A program made the translations under genes and the position numbers. DNA of 64,000 nt from Microstegium vimineum. Its lineage: Eukaryota > Streptophyta > Magnoliopsida > Poales > Poaceae. The number at the start of each line of letters is the position of its first letter. The first letter of the stretch is position 1. Where the stretch lies: positions 23,216,227 through 23,280,226 of the forward strand of contig CM039120.1 in NCBI GenBank assembly GCA_022036555.1, read 5' to 3'. Below, piece by piece: positions 44,787 through 55,511 of the stretch. The notes beneath the pieces are model-generated. The model had not been told where the DNA came from. It ran no database searches and worked only from the letters and a program-made list of their open reading frames with translations.

Positions 44787-47239
44787 GTGTTTCCACAAAT
44801 TTACCTATCCACTTTTTCTTGCATAAGTGCTAATATGATAGGATCCAATTCAAGTGTTCGTGGTGGTCGATATGGAGAAAAAGAATCACCAGTCACATGG
44901 ACTGAGTTTCGTCAACTACAACACTCTCTAGTGGAGGCCACAGAGATGATGTTTGATAAACATATTCCTGCTGTGGGCGGGCGGACTCCACAACACCATA
45001 GCCCGTCCAACTCTCATCGTGGTCTCGTTGTCCATAGTGGACAGCATGGGAGAGGTGCTCGTGGGCATAGTTTTTGCCCCCGTGTGCTCATTGATGATGA
45101 AGATTATTGTATGTCCTCTCAAAGAAAAATTCAGGAAGAGGCACATGGAAGATCATACGGAAGCAAACCCATCTCAGCTCCAAGGCATAAGAAGAATCTT
45201 CATACCTTTGTTTTTGTAGGATATTCTTCTCATACAGTAGATGATGTTTTTAGCATGCAACTGGAAGAGGTGGTGACTGGACAACAAAACCCATGTGAGA
45301 AAGAGTGCCACCAACCAAAATTGAGTGCGAGAGTTCAAAATGAAAATATGAGAGATTCCATTATATGTGAGGAGGAGAGCCACAACATTCAGTGTGAGAG
45401 AGATACACAAAAATTGAGCGAAAAAGAAGAAGAATCATGCGAGGAATTATTTACTAGTAACATGATAATACCTTCTTCTAGTTTTGTTCATTGTGTGATG
45501 CAGGCTCATGAAGCAAAAGATGTGGTGAATTATGACCAACCCCCAATATTTGATGAGGAAGATGAAGTGAAGGTCATGGACAATGATGCATATGCATATG
45601 TTGCTTCACAAGATGTTGAAGTGATCATGCGTCAAAACCTATGTGAGAATGAGAGCCATATTGCCAATTTTAGAGAGAGTGAAACCAAAAGTGAGTTCTG
45701 TGATTCCACACACTATGAGGTTGAGAGTATCCACAATGCGAGTGTAAGAGATACACCACAAAAAATTAGAGAGTTAGAATGTAGGTCATGTGAGGATATT
45801 TCTGAAACTAATACTCTTATCTCTACTCCTAGTGTTGTTTTTCCAAATGTGCAGGATTGCAATGAGAATAAGCAAGAGATGGCTATGTTGGACATCACCA
45901 TATTTGTTGAGGGAAGTGAGAAGACATCCATCTGTTCGAATCAATTGTGTGTTGCTCCAAACCTAAACCATGATGAGGAAAATGGTAAAATTTCAGAGGC
46001 ACAATCCATGATACTTGCACCATTTGAAACTATAAAAGGTAATGGAACCATTTCAAATTTGAGTTTGCAAATGAAAATAGATAATAATTGTGATAAAGCA
46101 GATGGTTCAGATGGGATTGACCATACACAAAATATTTGCACTGATTTGATTGATTCACATGCTCATCTATGTGCTGAAGTTTTGCAAGTTGATAACCAAT
46201 GTTCAAACATACATGATCTTTTCTATGCTTTGATATGGTTAATACACATGATGTTGTGCATTCATATATGTGATACATTGCTTGCAAATAGATTCGATAG
46301 TGTCAAAGTATATACTCATGATGAATTCTTCACAAAAAATCCCATCCTTCTTGTGTGGGCTATGCCAAGTTTGATAAATATGTTGACATTAATAAAATCC
46401 TTGACAATGTTTTTAATATATCATCCTTGAAATCTTTGAATACTCCCTATAGCTACATGTTTACATTCAATTTGATTGGACATCATGCTGTAGGTAAGTT
46501 CTATGTTTATGCTATTTCCATAACTTGTGATAAACTTGGTGATTCAAAGTTAAATAGACGTTGTAATAATAATTTTGAGTCATATTTTTCTGAACTTGAG
46601 ATGAAAAGATTGTCTAGTAACTTCTATAAAGAATCAAAAATGTTAATCCCTTGTGCATATCTTCTATCTAAAGAAACAAATCTCGAGCAACCATGTTTAA
46701 TTCTTCCACCAAAATTTTTTTCATCATCATTTAGAACCATAGAGTTTGACATTTACTCCCCTGAGCTTTACAATATGCATGTCAAGAATGTATCATTCTT
46801 ATCTTTTGATATATGTGATCTTGCAAAGATGAAACATGATAACATGAATCAAATGATTGGGTTGGAAGAAATTTGTGTGCTCCCATATTCAAAACTATTT
46901 GCAGGTTCTTCAAAGTTGAGAGAGTATTTCTTGCATGGAAATAATGTGAATATGAATTATAAACAAGAAATTAGACAAAATAAAATAATAGATTATTGGA
47001 ATTATCATATACATCCATCCTCTGCTTTTTCTAGATTGTTTTCAGGTAAACAAAAGTCATGGACGACTTTTCATAAAGGGAGGGAGGATGATGAGACCGT
47101 GCCAAGGCAATCAACATTCACCATTAGTTCTAAGTATCCATTCAAGGTGAAAGCTACACTTTATTCTAATTCTTTTGCCTTCCACATATACGGCTACTAC
47201 TTGGTTTATATGACTATAGATTTAAACACCTTGGTGTGA
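44787..47239 (+). pseudogene. Internal ORF of the non-autonomous gypsy element
   Basis: Two overlapping frames (44787-46430 and 46355-47239) read as one protein of about 800 residues with a frameshift near 46350. The N-terminal part has TWTEFRQLQHSLVEATEMMF, weakly like gypsy gag leaders. The middle is acidic and Cys/Glu-rich (repeated CEEES, CENES motifs), and the C-terminal part is hydrophobic-rich (LILPPKFFSSSFRTIEFDIY). No zinc knuckle, protease or polymerase motif is seen. Function unknown. Confidence 0.5.
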
Positions 47240-48534
47240 TGGAAGAAGATCTTGATGTTATCATAATACTACAAAGCGATGTCCTAGTACAATTCTTTGG
47301 ATTGGAAGAATTAGAGTCGAGAACGACTCCTTTTCAAGAGGGAGAGGACGATGAGGACATGCCAGCTCGTCATGTGGTGGAACATGAAGAAGATTCACCA
47401 TCTTATACAAATGATATAAATCATGGTCCAATTACATGTAGTCGTGCCACTAAACTACATGAAGAGGTGAATTCATTCCTAGCTGAAATTAAATTTAATA
47501 ATTCTAAGAATGTTATACTACCTAAGTGTTCTACTTTTATTGTACTTAGGTATAGACATCAAGAGGAGAATGTTACTCTACATGAAGAAAAACTACAGAC
47601 CAAAAACGGACCAGTTCAGTTCCAAAACGGACCAATTAAAGAAATGCCCATATCTCTGCACTCCGAGAAGCTTTTGAGGCCCTTAAAGACATTTTGGAAA
47701 GCTCATAAAGTCTATTTTCCAATTCAACAAACCCCACCCCTTTTGGTCATGCCAATCTGGAGATATACACGATTTAGTCAAGACTGCTCAGAAGGCCAAC
47801 AGTTTCACATGATAGAATGTTGGTTTAACTTCTCCTGCAAAACTGTACCATTCTTTAATGTTTTGTGATGCATGCTATACATGTATGGAAAGCTCTTCAA
47901 GTCTTCTTTCACACCCAACAAACGGCTCGTCATTTGGACTCCCCAATAAAGAATTATGACCAGCTTAGTAGAAACTGCTCTGGAGGCCAACAGTCACGCG
48001 AAGCCACTTCGGGAAGCTATCTCGCAGTGACAGCCACTTCGGGAAGCCATCTCGTAGTGACCTTTCACATAGCCTATCTTCAGAAACTCCTTTTCGTTTT
48101 CATACTTGTCTAGGAGGGTTGTTCCTAGTATATATATCCCTTGCGACTAAGCTATTAGCAACCTTTTGATAATTTGAACCTATATGGTATTGCAGCCGAG
48201 CTGTTTAGTGTCTTACTCAAACCTTTGTTCTTCCTTGTTCTTCTTGGACTTGTGAAGTGATTCCTCTGGAATCCCCTACTTCGCGCTCTACGACTTCCAT
48301 TCGGCTGCGCCGTATTGTGTGGATTAGTTCCGGATTGTGGTTCTACGGTCATTCGGAGATCGAGTCGAAGTCCTCGTGGTTTTGGTGTCTCTCTCCCCGT
48401 CGTTGGTCGCATCCAACCTTGGACAGGTATAAAGCTAGTTATCCCCCGTTGTTCGCAGCAAGTTATCCTTTGTTTGAAACCTACTTGCGTGAAGATCAGG
48501 CCAATCTCTTATCGATCCATATCGGGTCTTGTCA
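47089..48534 (+). repeat. 3' LTR of the non-autonomous gypsy element
   Basis: Partner of 42724-44137, with clear but limited divergence. It carries a 31-bp tandem duplication (AGCCACTTCGGGAAGC units at about 48000 and 48031) that is single in the 5' LTR. It carries the same pol-tail frame (47236-47868). Confidence 0.9.
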
Positions 48535-49559
48535 TCAAGAGAAGTAGAATGCAAAAGCCAAAAACATCATCTTTAGATGCATTTGCAAGGATGTCTTCCA
48601 CCGTGTGTGTAATGCCAAAGACGCACATGAGTTGTGGACCACTATTTGTGCTCTTCATGAAGACACAAAGAGTGAGCGTGAGGAACGCTACCACTTAGTC
48701 ATGAGCAAGATGAATGTCTTTACTATGCTTCCTTATGAGAATGCAAATGAAATGTACTCACGCTTGAATATTCTTGTAGAGGAACTCAATGAACTTGGAC
48801 TCACTCAAATGCAACCCTCCGATGTGGTGAGGAAGATCTTGTGTGTCCTTCCAATTGACAAGTATGGGCATATCATCACTGTTCTTCACAAAGGAGATCT
48901 CTCAAATGCAACTCAAACTCAAATCTTGGGGAAGATCAATGCTCATCAGATGTATATGCACATCAACCCCAAGGATGAATCATCTCCTTCCAACAAGAAG
49001 ATAGACATGGCTTTCAAAGCAAGCAAAGACAAGTGCAAAGCTCAAGTTGTGCTTGAAAGCTCAAGTGAAGATGAAGATGAATCCAACATAAAACTCTCAT
49101 GGTAAGGAAGACCACCAAGATGCTCAATAAGCTTAACAAGAGTAGAGTCAAATTTGATTGAAAAAAGAAGTTCTTCACTAGTAGCAAGAGGAAGCCCATA
49201 TCCGAGATGGATTGCTATAATTGTAGAGAGCTTGGTCATCTTGCCCACTAATGCTCCAAGCCCAAGAAAGCCAAAGCCAAAGACTAGAAGATGCTTTGAG
49301 TGTGGACAAGTGGGTCACCTTGCATATGATTGCACTACTCCACCTCCCCAAGACTTGCCTAAGCACACAAGACCCTTTGCTTACAATGCTCATTACATCA
49401 TCAAGAAGGATGCTAAGGGAAAATCACCAGTAGTGTTTCTAGATCCTCCCAACAAGAATAGGCCTAGAACTCTATGGGTTGCAAAGTCACTAGTGGCTAA
49501 ATCAATGGCCCCCCATCAAGTGTGGGTGCCTAAATAACAAGCTTGACTCCTTGTGTGTG

Positions 49560-50248
49560 TAGGTGAACTACAAGACCGGTGGAAGTCATTGGGTGAATGG
49601 TAGCGGTTACACTCAACATATGACCGGTGACCCTAGATATTCACCTCACTTGATAAAGATGTGGACAATCAAGACAAGATTACATTTGGATATAATTCAA
49701 AGGGCAAAGTTCAAAGTCTAGGTAAAGTGTCTATCTTCAATGATCATTCAATATCCAATGTCTTATTAGTGACATCTCTAAGCTTCAATTTGCTCTCGGT
49801 TGGTCAACTATGTGATCTTGTTTTCCAACGTCTCTTTACTCTAATGAGGTTGTTGTGTCCAATATTGATGATAGTCAAGTGATATTCAAAGGCTTTAGGC
49901 ACAACAATCTCTATCTAGTGGATTTCACCTCTAATGATGCCAATTTGCAAACTTGTTTGTTCTCAAAGTCATCTCTTGGTTGGTTGTGGCATAGAAGGCT
50001 AGCTCATGTTGGAAAGAGCACTCTCAAGAAGCTATTGAAGAAAGAGATGGTTAGAGGGCTCAAGGATGTTGTGTTTGAGAAGGAAAAGCTTTGTAGTGCA
50101 CGTCAAGCTGGCAAGCAAGTTGCCAACACTCACCCACCCAACACATTCATGTCAACATCAAGAGTACTTGAACCTCTACACATGGACTTGTTTGGGCCAA
50201 CAACTTATGCTAGCTTGGGTGGAAATATCTTTTGCCTTGTGATTGTTT
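49560..50248 (+). pseudogene. Sirevirus protease and pre-integrase remnant
   Basis: Starts VNYKTGGSHW right after a TGTGTGTAG. The protease motif reads VNGSGYTQHMTG where the sister copy has VIDSGCTQHMTG, so the catalytic aspartate is lost. The zinc-binding region follows (LWHRRLAHVGK, CSARQAGK with one cysteine changed), then LHMDLFGPTTYASLGG with the first integrase aspartate, and the sequence breaks at 50248. At least two frame changes occur (near 49640 and 49850). RT and RNase H are absent. Confidence 0.85.
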
Positions 50249-51602
50249 GTTGATACCAGAAGAGGCAAACGGGTAAAAGACCGCAAGCGTACGACTGTAA
50301 AGTGTAGCCTTCACCGGGAGTATTCCAGGTATCGTATTTTCCTCAGGGAACGAGAAGTGAATTAACTAGGAAGAATGCTATGTCCTACGATGAGACAAGG
50401 GAGACTAGTAACTGGGTTGAGAGGTTCAATATGGCAAAGATATCTAACAAGGTATAGCTGGTTATACTGGCTTTATCAGCCCTTCTCTTGCAGGAGGTGA
50501 TGGGATAGATCAGTAAGAGATAAAACTCCTACCGGACTGCGCCATTATGTTGTATTGAGGCCCTACCTTTTAAGAACTTATCTTACACACGTGTTGGGAT
50601 ACAAAGACTAGATAGGGCTGTCACCACCTACTAGCTACCACAAACAATCCATGCGATAAGCGGTTTACAAAGGCAAGATTAAGCTTAGATACCACGTCTA
50701 CACTAATCTTACTACTTTAACCTTGGCCTAAGATTAAAGTACTTCACTCAGAGCAAAGCGATGAACAAGCGTGAAAAGATGTATAACAGCTAAACCAGAT
50801 TTAGAATATTAAATGCTATAAAGAACTCAGAAGAAATCACTTACAAGTGCTAAACTTACAAGAGATTCACATCCGGTGAGGTACAACTCCGGAGAAGATT
50901 CTCGACAGACCCGGGGCTTTCTCCGGAAGAATTCCCTCACTCTCCTCCAACTAGCATAGCACTACTGCAGAGCTCTGCTAAGCTAAGTAGTTTCTCCAAT
51001 GAGTCATCCATACAAGTGAAGGCCTAGGGGGTATTTATAGCAGGAGGTGGAGTAGGGGCTACTCCGGTGCCATGTCAGCGATCCGCGCCATCTTCATCAG
51101 CAACTGTAGGATCAAACCGACCTCTCCACCGCCTTATAATGAATGGTGGTGATATTCAACATGTGATTAGTGTGTGGGGAGGTCACCAGGCTCGGCACTG
51201 ACCTAGGGGAGATCGACCAACCCCCCTATGGCCTGTGGGCCCTTCCTTGATCTTCTAGAAGGTGCCCCATTGGTCAGGGACCAAGTGGGGGGGGGGTGAT
51301 CACCCTGGGGGATCGGCCGACCACCTCTTTCCAGAGGGTGGTCCCACTTGTCATAGGCTTCATCTGATCTTCCCGAAGTGTTTTGTCACGTTTGTATCCT
51401 TGATGTGGGCCCATGAATCCATGTGATGTAAATATGGGCTGTTGGGAGAAAACACACATTGATCCAAGGGTTGGGAGTCACTTGGGAGTGCTTCTCCTGG
51501 ATCATAGCCAGTATAGAGGGTAGGTGGGCCCAACATGGGGTCGGCCGACCCACTATGTGGGTCCCACTAGCCCTCCTTTGCTCTATTTCTTCTATCTCTA
51601 CA
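50249..51602 (-). mobile_element. Gypsy-type LTR fragment truncating the Sirevirus
   Basis: Replaces Sirevirus sequence from 50249. The phrase CACCGGGAGTATTCCAGGTATCG and the preceding tract are of a kind I know from grass gypsy LTR ends. On the minus strand it ends GGTATCAACA at 50249, with TATTTATA-like sequence (GCTATAAATACCCCC, about 51033) as a promoter, so it is an LTR read leftwards. The right side is cut by the next LTR at 51603. No coding frame or target duplication was found. Confidence 0.5.
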
Positions 51603-53506
51603 TGCGAACACATGGTGGATAAGTACCCTTGTAGTTCAGTTTTATGATGAGTGATAGCCTAACCCTTGAGTGGTTCAGTTTGAGTGGCTTGAACTAACCT
51701 CTTGCAAAAGCAAATGTGTGCCTGTCTATCGGCTTGTGGTGTGCAGGTACTATGCCTAGTTACAGTGGTCAATTGCGTGGAGAAGGTCAAGGAGAGGCTT
51801 GCCGCGCCGATGGACTGAGAGCGGTGAAGGGCGGAAGCGGGGCTCGAACTGAGGGACCATGGGCACCGGTGGACTAGCTGTGGTGGCTAGTGCTTGGCAG
51901 CGGCTAGTGCGACAAGACATGGAGGTAGACTGAGTCAACCAAGTCAAGATGGTGGACGCGCGAGTCGAGCAGCGGCTTAGGGGACTCGGAGTCTGACCGT
52001 GCGAGGACAAGGTGGCTCGAGTCGAGTGGTTTGGTGGTTTGGGCCTCAAAACCATCCGAGGACTGTTTCCGAGTTTGGGCCTCAAAACTCGGGGTTCGGT
52101 AGTTGAGCCGAAAGCTACCGGTGGTGGGTTTCCTGGGTTTGGGCCTCAAAACCTAGGCGGAGCTTCCGAGGAAGTGGGGATGGCACGTGGCGGAATCCTA
52201 GAGGTTGCATCGAGGCGGCGACAACTCCCGATAGGAAGCGGGGCCGTCCATTCAAGATGCAGGACATATTTTCTGGAGCTTGGACTACAATGCTTAGGCT
52301 AGGTAGTTCACTCATGTATCTAGGGGGTCTTTGGGTAATAGCCAAAGCCTCATTAAATAGAGGATGAAGGGGTATCCTCATCCTTATCTCTTGCATTACT
52401 CTCTCTCCCACCAATTCCTAGGTTTTCCCTTCCCTAGCTTATTCTTGCTTGCATTACTCAAGAATCTTTTGGTGGGAATCGGAGGCCTTACCCTCCGTAA
52501 GCCATGGCGGCTTTGATTTCTTGATCATGTCTCGTTTTGCTTGTGTTCTTCGCGTTTTGCTTTTTCGCTCCCCTTTGTTCCCGAGATGAAATCTCTTTGT
52601 AGGGAGTAGCTCTTGCAAATCCATTTGAACCAAGTTGTTCGTAATGGAGAGGAGCATCTTTGCACTGAAGGATTCCTCCTCAAACCTCTAGAGTACGTAG
52701 ATCAGGTGAAATCTTTGCGGTGTTCTTTGTTCTTGAGTTTCTCCCCCAAATCCTTTGTTTCCCTTCAATCCACACCAAATCGAGCGATGGTTTCTTCGGA
52801 ATAGATCCTCCATAGCACTATAATCATGCCTACCAAGTTGGGTTGCTAGTGGAGTTCATTTGGTTAGGATTTGGGAAGATTTGGCGGAGAGAAAATTGAG
52901 TTTCATTTTCCCCGCCCTTCGTTCGGGGGCGCCGGACGCTAGGTCGTGCTGACGTCAGCGTCCGTCGCTTGCTCTGTCTGCGTGGCTCAAGTTCGTGCCG
53001 GACGTTCGCCATCGTCCGTCGCCTGCCCGCCAGATCGTCCGTCGGTTCTTCTGCTTTGCAAGCTCTCTATGTGATTTTCGTCGGACACTCGCCAGCGTTT
53101 GTCAGCAGTGCGATGGAGCGTCCGTCAGTTTTTAGCAAGTGCAACCTCTCTGTTTGTTTTGCGTCGGACGCTGCAGAGCGTCCATCGGGATTGCGTCAGA
53201 CGCGTCCGTCGCTTCAGTTGCTCTCGGGTTTGTTTCTGTTCTTGCGTCGGACGCTGTGGTCCGAGCGTCCGTCGCCTGTCTTCCGAGCGTCTGTCGGTTT
53301 CTCTTCTGCCTGATCTGCCTTGGGTTCTTTCCTCTTTCCCATAGGGGTTGAGAACTCAATCTTGGGGGTTTCCGATGAGTTTTCTCCACTACCGGTGAGC
53401 TCTCAATTGTTCGTTTTCATCTGAATCCCTGCTCACGTTACCCGGGGGGAGTTTTAGCACCCAGCAACTGGGTTTGATTTTTGGGAAGAGTGGCCCGAAT
53501 ATTTCG
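51603..53506 (+). repeat. Copia-3 family LTR (copy A), lacking its last 55 bp
   Basis: Begins TGCGAACACATGGTGG and parallels 53507-55466 over its whole length, but stops at GAATATTTCG, where copy B starts. The matching point in B is 55411, leaving 55 bp uncovered. A word array of GCGTCCGTCGC and GTCGGACGC lies at 52925-53290. Open frames inside (for example 52969-53313) are products of that array. Confidence 0.8.
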
Positions 53507-55466
53507 TGCGAACACATGGTGGATAAGTACCCATGTATGTTCAGTTTTGATGATGAGTAATTGACCAACACGTGAGTGTTTTAGTTTGAGTGGCTTACCC
53601 TAACTTCTGTGAAAGCAGAAATGTGTGCTTGTCTATCGGCTTGTGGTGTGCAGGTGCTATGCCTAGTGACAATGGTCAATGGCGTGGAGAAGGTCGAGTA
53701 GAGGCTTGTCGTGCCGATGGACTGAGAGCGGTGAAGGGCGGAAGCGGGGCTCGGACTGAGGGACCATGGGCGCCGGCGGACTAGCTGTGGTGGCTAGTAC
53801 TTGGCACCGGTGAGTGCGAGAAGACATGGAGGTAGACCGAGTTGACCAAGTCAAGACGGTGGACACGCGAGTCGAGCGGAGGCTCAGGGGACTCGGAGTC
53901 CGACCGAGCGAAGACAAGGTGGCTCGCGTCGAGTGGTTTGGTGGTTTGGGCCTCAAAACCATCCGCGTCAATTTCCGAGTTTGGGCCGCAAAACTCGGGG
54001 TTCGGTAGTTGAGCCCAAAGCTACCGGTGGCGGGTTTCCTGGGTTTGGGCCTCAAAACCAAGGCGGAGCTTCCGAGGAAGTGGGGATGGCACGTGGCGGA
54101 ATCCTAGAGGTTGCATCGAGGCGGCGACAACTCCCGATAGGAAGCGGGGCCGTCCATTCAAGATGCAGGACATATTTTCTGGAGCTTGGACTACAATGCT
54201 TAGGCTAGGTAGTTCACTCATGTATCTAGGGGGTCTTTGGGTAATAGCCAAAGCCTCATTAAATAGAGGATGAAGGGGTATCCCTCATCCCATCTCTGGA
54301 ACTCTAATCATTTTGCCCTAACTCTCTCTCTCTCTACCGAGCTCTAGTTCATGAGATCCCTAGGTTGATTTCACCAATCTTTGTAAGAACTTGAGTTTGT
54401 CGCGAGGAATCGGAGGCCGTAACCTTCGTAAGCCATGGTGGCTTCGTTTTCGTGATTGTGTCCCCGTTTTACTTGTGTTCTTCGCGTTTTGCTTTTGCTC
54501 CTTATTTTCCCGAGTTGATTTCTCATTGTAGGGAGTAACTCTTGCAAATCTGTTTGAACCAAGTTCTTGGTACTCGTGAGGAGCAACTTTGCACTGAAGG
54601 AATTTTCCTAAAACCTCATGAGCATACAGATCGGGTGTTTTCTTTGCGGCATTCTTCGTTTTTCCTTTTCTCCCTCAAATCCGAGTATTCCCGTTTATCC
54701 TCTCCAAATTGAGCGATGATTTCTTCGGGATAGCTCCCCAGCTGCACAAGGATCATGCCTACAAAATTTAGTTGCAGTTGGAGTTCATTTGGTTGAGTTT
54801 TGGGAAGATTTGGAGGAGAGAAAATGATTTTCGCGTTTATGTGCTCTTCTCGAGGGCGCCGGACGCTCTGAGTTTTGGCGTCGGATGGTCCGTCAAGGCA
54901 TCAGACACAAGGACTTTCTGATGCTAGCGTCCATCGCGTTCGTCCGCGTGTGTGTGAGTTTGGTGTCGGACGCTGTCCATCGTCTGTCGCCCTGCGTCCG
55001 TTGCTTTGCTAGTCTGTCTGGATTTTCAGCGTTCACTGGAAGCCCGACGGACGCTCCCCTAAGTGTCCGTCACGTAGCGTCCGACGCCAACAGACGCTCA
55101 CCCAAGCGTCCGTCGCTCAGCGTCCGACGCTCTGCCTTCTGCTTCTCCTCGGCAAGGCTTTCTGGAAGGCCGACGAACGATCTCTCAGCGTCCGACGCTA
55201 AGCGTCCGTCACCCTGTTGTCCAACGTCCGTCGCCTGTATTTTGGGCTGTTTTGCTTGGGGTTTCTGCCTCTTTCTCATAGGGGTTAAGAACTCTATCTT
55301 GGGGGTTTCCGGTGGGTTTTCCTTCATTGCCGGTGAGCTTTTATTTCTCCGTTTCCGGTGAGCACCTAGCAACTGGGTTTGGTTTTTGGGAAGAGTGGCC
55401 CGAATATTTCGAGAGAAATTTGAGGCCCCATTCACCCCCCCGCTGGTCGCCGTTCTCGGTCCTTCA
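53507..55466 (+). repeat. 5' LTR of Copia-3 copy B
   Basis: TGCGAACACATGG to CTCGGTCCTTCA, 1960 bp, followed by TGGTATCAAAGCTGGT (55469-55484), a primer site with one mismatch to initiator Met-tRNA. ATTAAATAG at about 54263 may be the TATA box. The GTCCGACGC/GCGTCCGTC array at 54855-55235 lies downstream of it. Confidence 0.87.
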
Positions 55467-55511
55467 ATTGGTATCAAAGCTGGTTAAGGATCAATCCACC
55501 TTACACGGTTC

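Larger units (their letters stand above)
42724..48534 (+). mobile_element. Non-autonomous gypsy-derived LTR element
   Basis: LTRs at 42724-44137 and 47089-48534, flanked by the 5-bp duplication TCAAG (42719-42723, 48535-48539), inserted in the Sirevirus gag. A primer-site-like TGGTAATCAGAGC (44140-44152) has one extra A relative to initiator Met-tRNA. The polypurine tract AAAGGGAGGGAGGA (47075-47088) abuts the 3' LTR. The 2.95-kb interior has no protease, RT or integrase, only an uncharacterised frame, so movement would need enzymes in trans. TATATATATCCC near 43731 and 48129 is the likely TATA box. Confidence 0.9.
42551..49537 (+). pseudogene. Sirevirus gag, interrupted by a gypsy insertion
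   Basis: The N-terminal part (42551-42723) includes FFEGDNFPYWKVCMEAYL and stops at the insertion. After it (48540 on) the protein resumes with DAHELWTTICALHEDTKSER and the capsid region to about 49105. A frameshift follows. The first CCHC knuckle (CYNCRELGHLAH) has its last cysteine preceded by a TAA near 49240; the second (CFECGQVGHLAYDC) is intact in another frame. The final part, ending VWVPK, stops at 49537. Confidence 0.85.
40899..50248 (+). mobile_element. Second Sirevirus copy, split and truncated
   Basis: Same family as the element at 5461-22941 but more diverged. It has a 5' LTR, primer site, gag start (42551), then a 5.8-kb gypsy insertion, the rest of gag (48540-49537), protease and the pre-integrase region, stopping at 50248 inside the integrase core just before DDYSRYTW. 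No 3' LTR is in the window. Gag is frameshifted within its first ten codons and again near 49100. Confidence 0.88.

Noticed and set aside
51756..52302. Open frames duplicated at 53663-54208
   Set aside because: They are in the two Copia-3 LTRs, occur on both strands, and reflect LTR duplication, not a gene pair.
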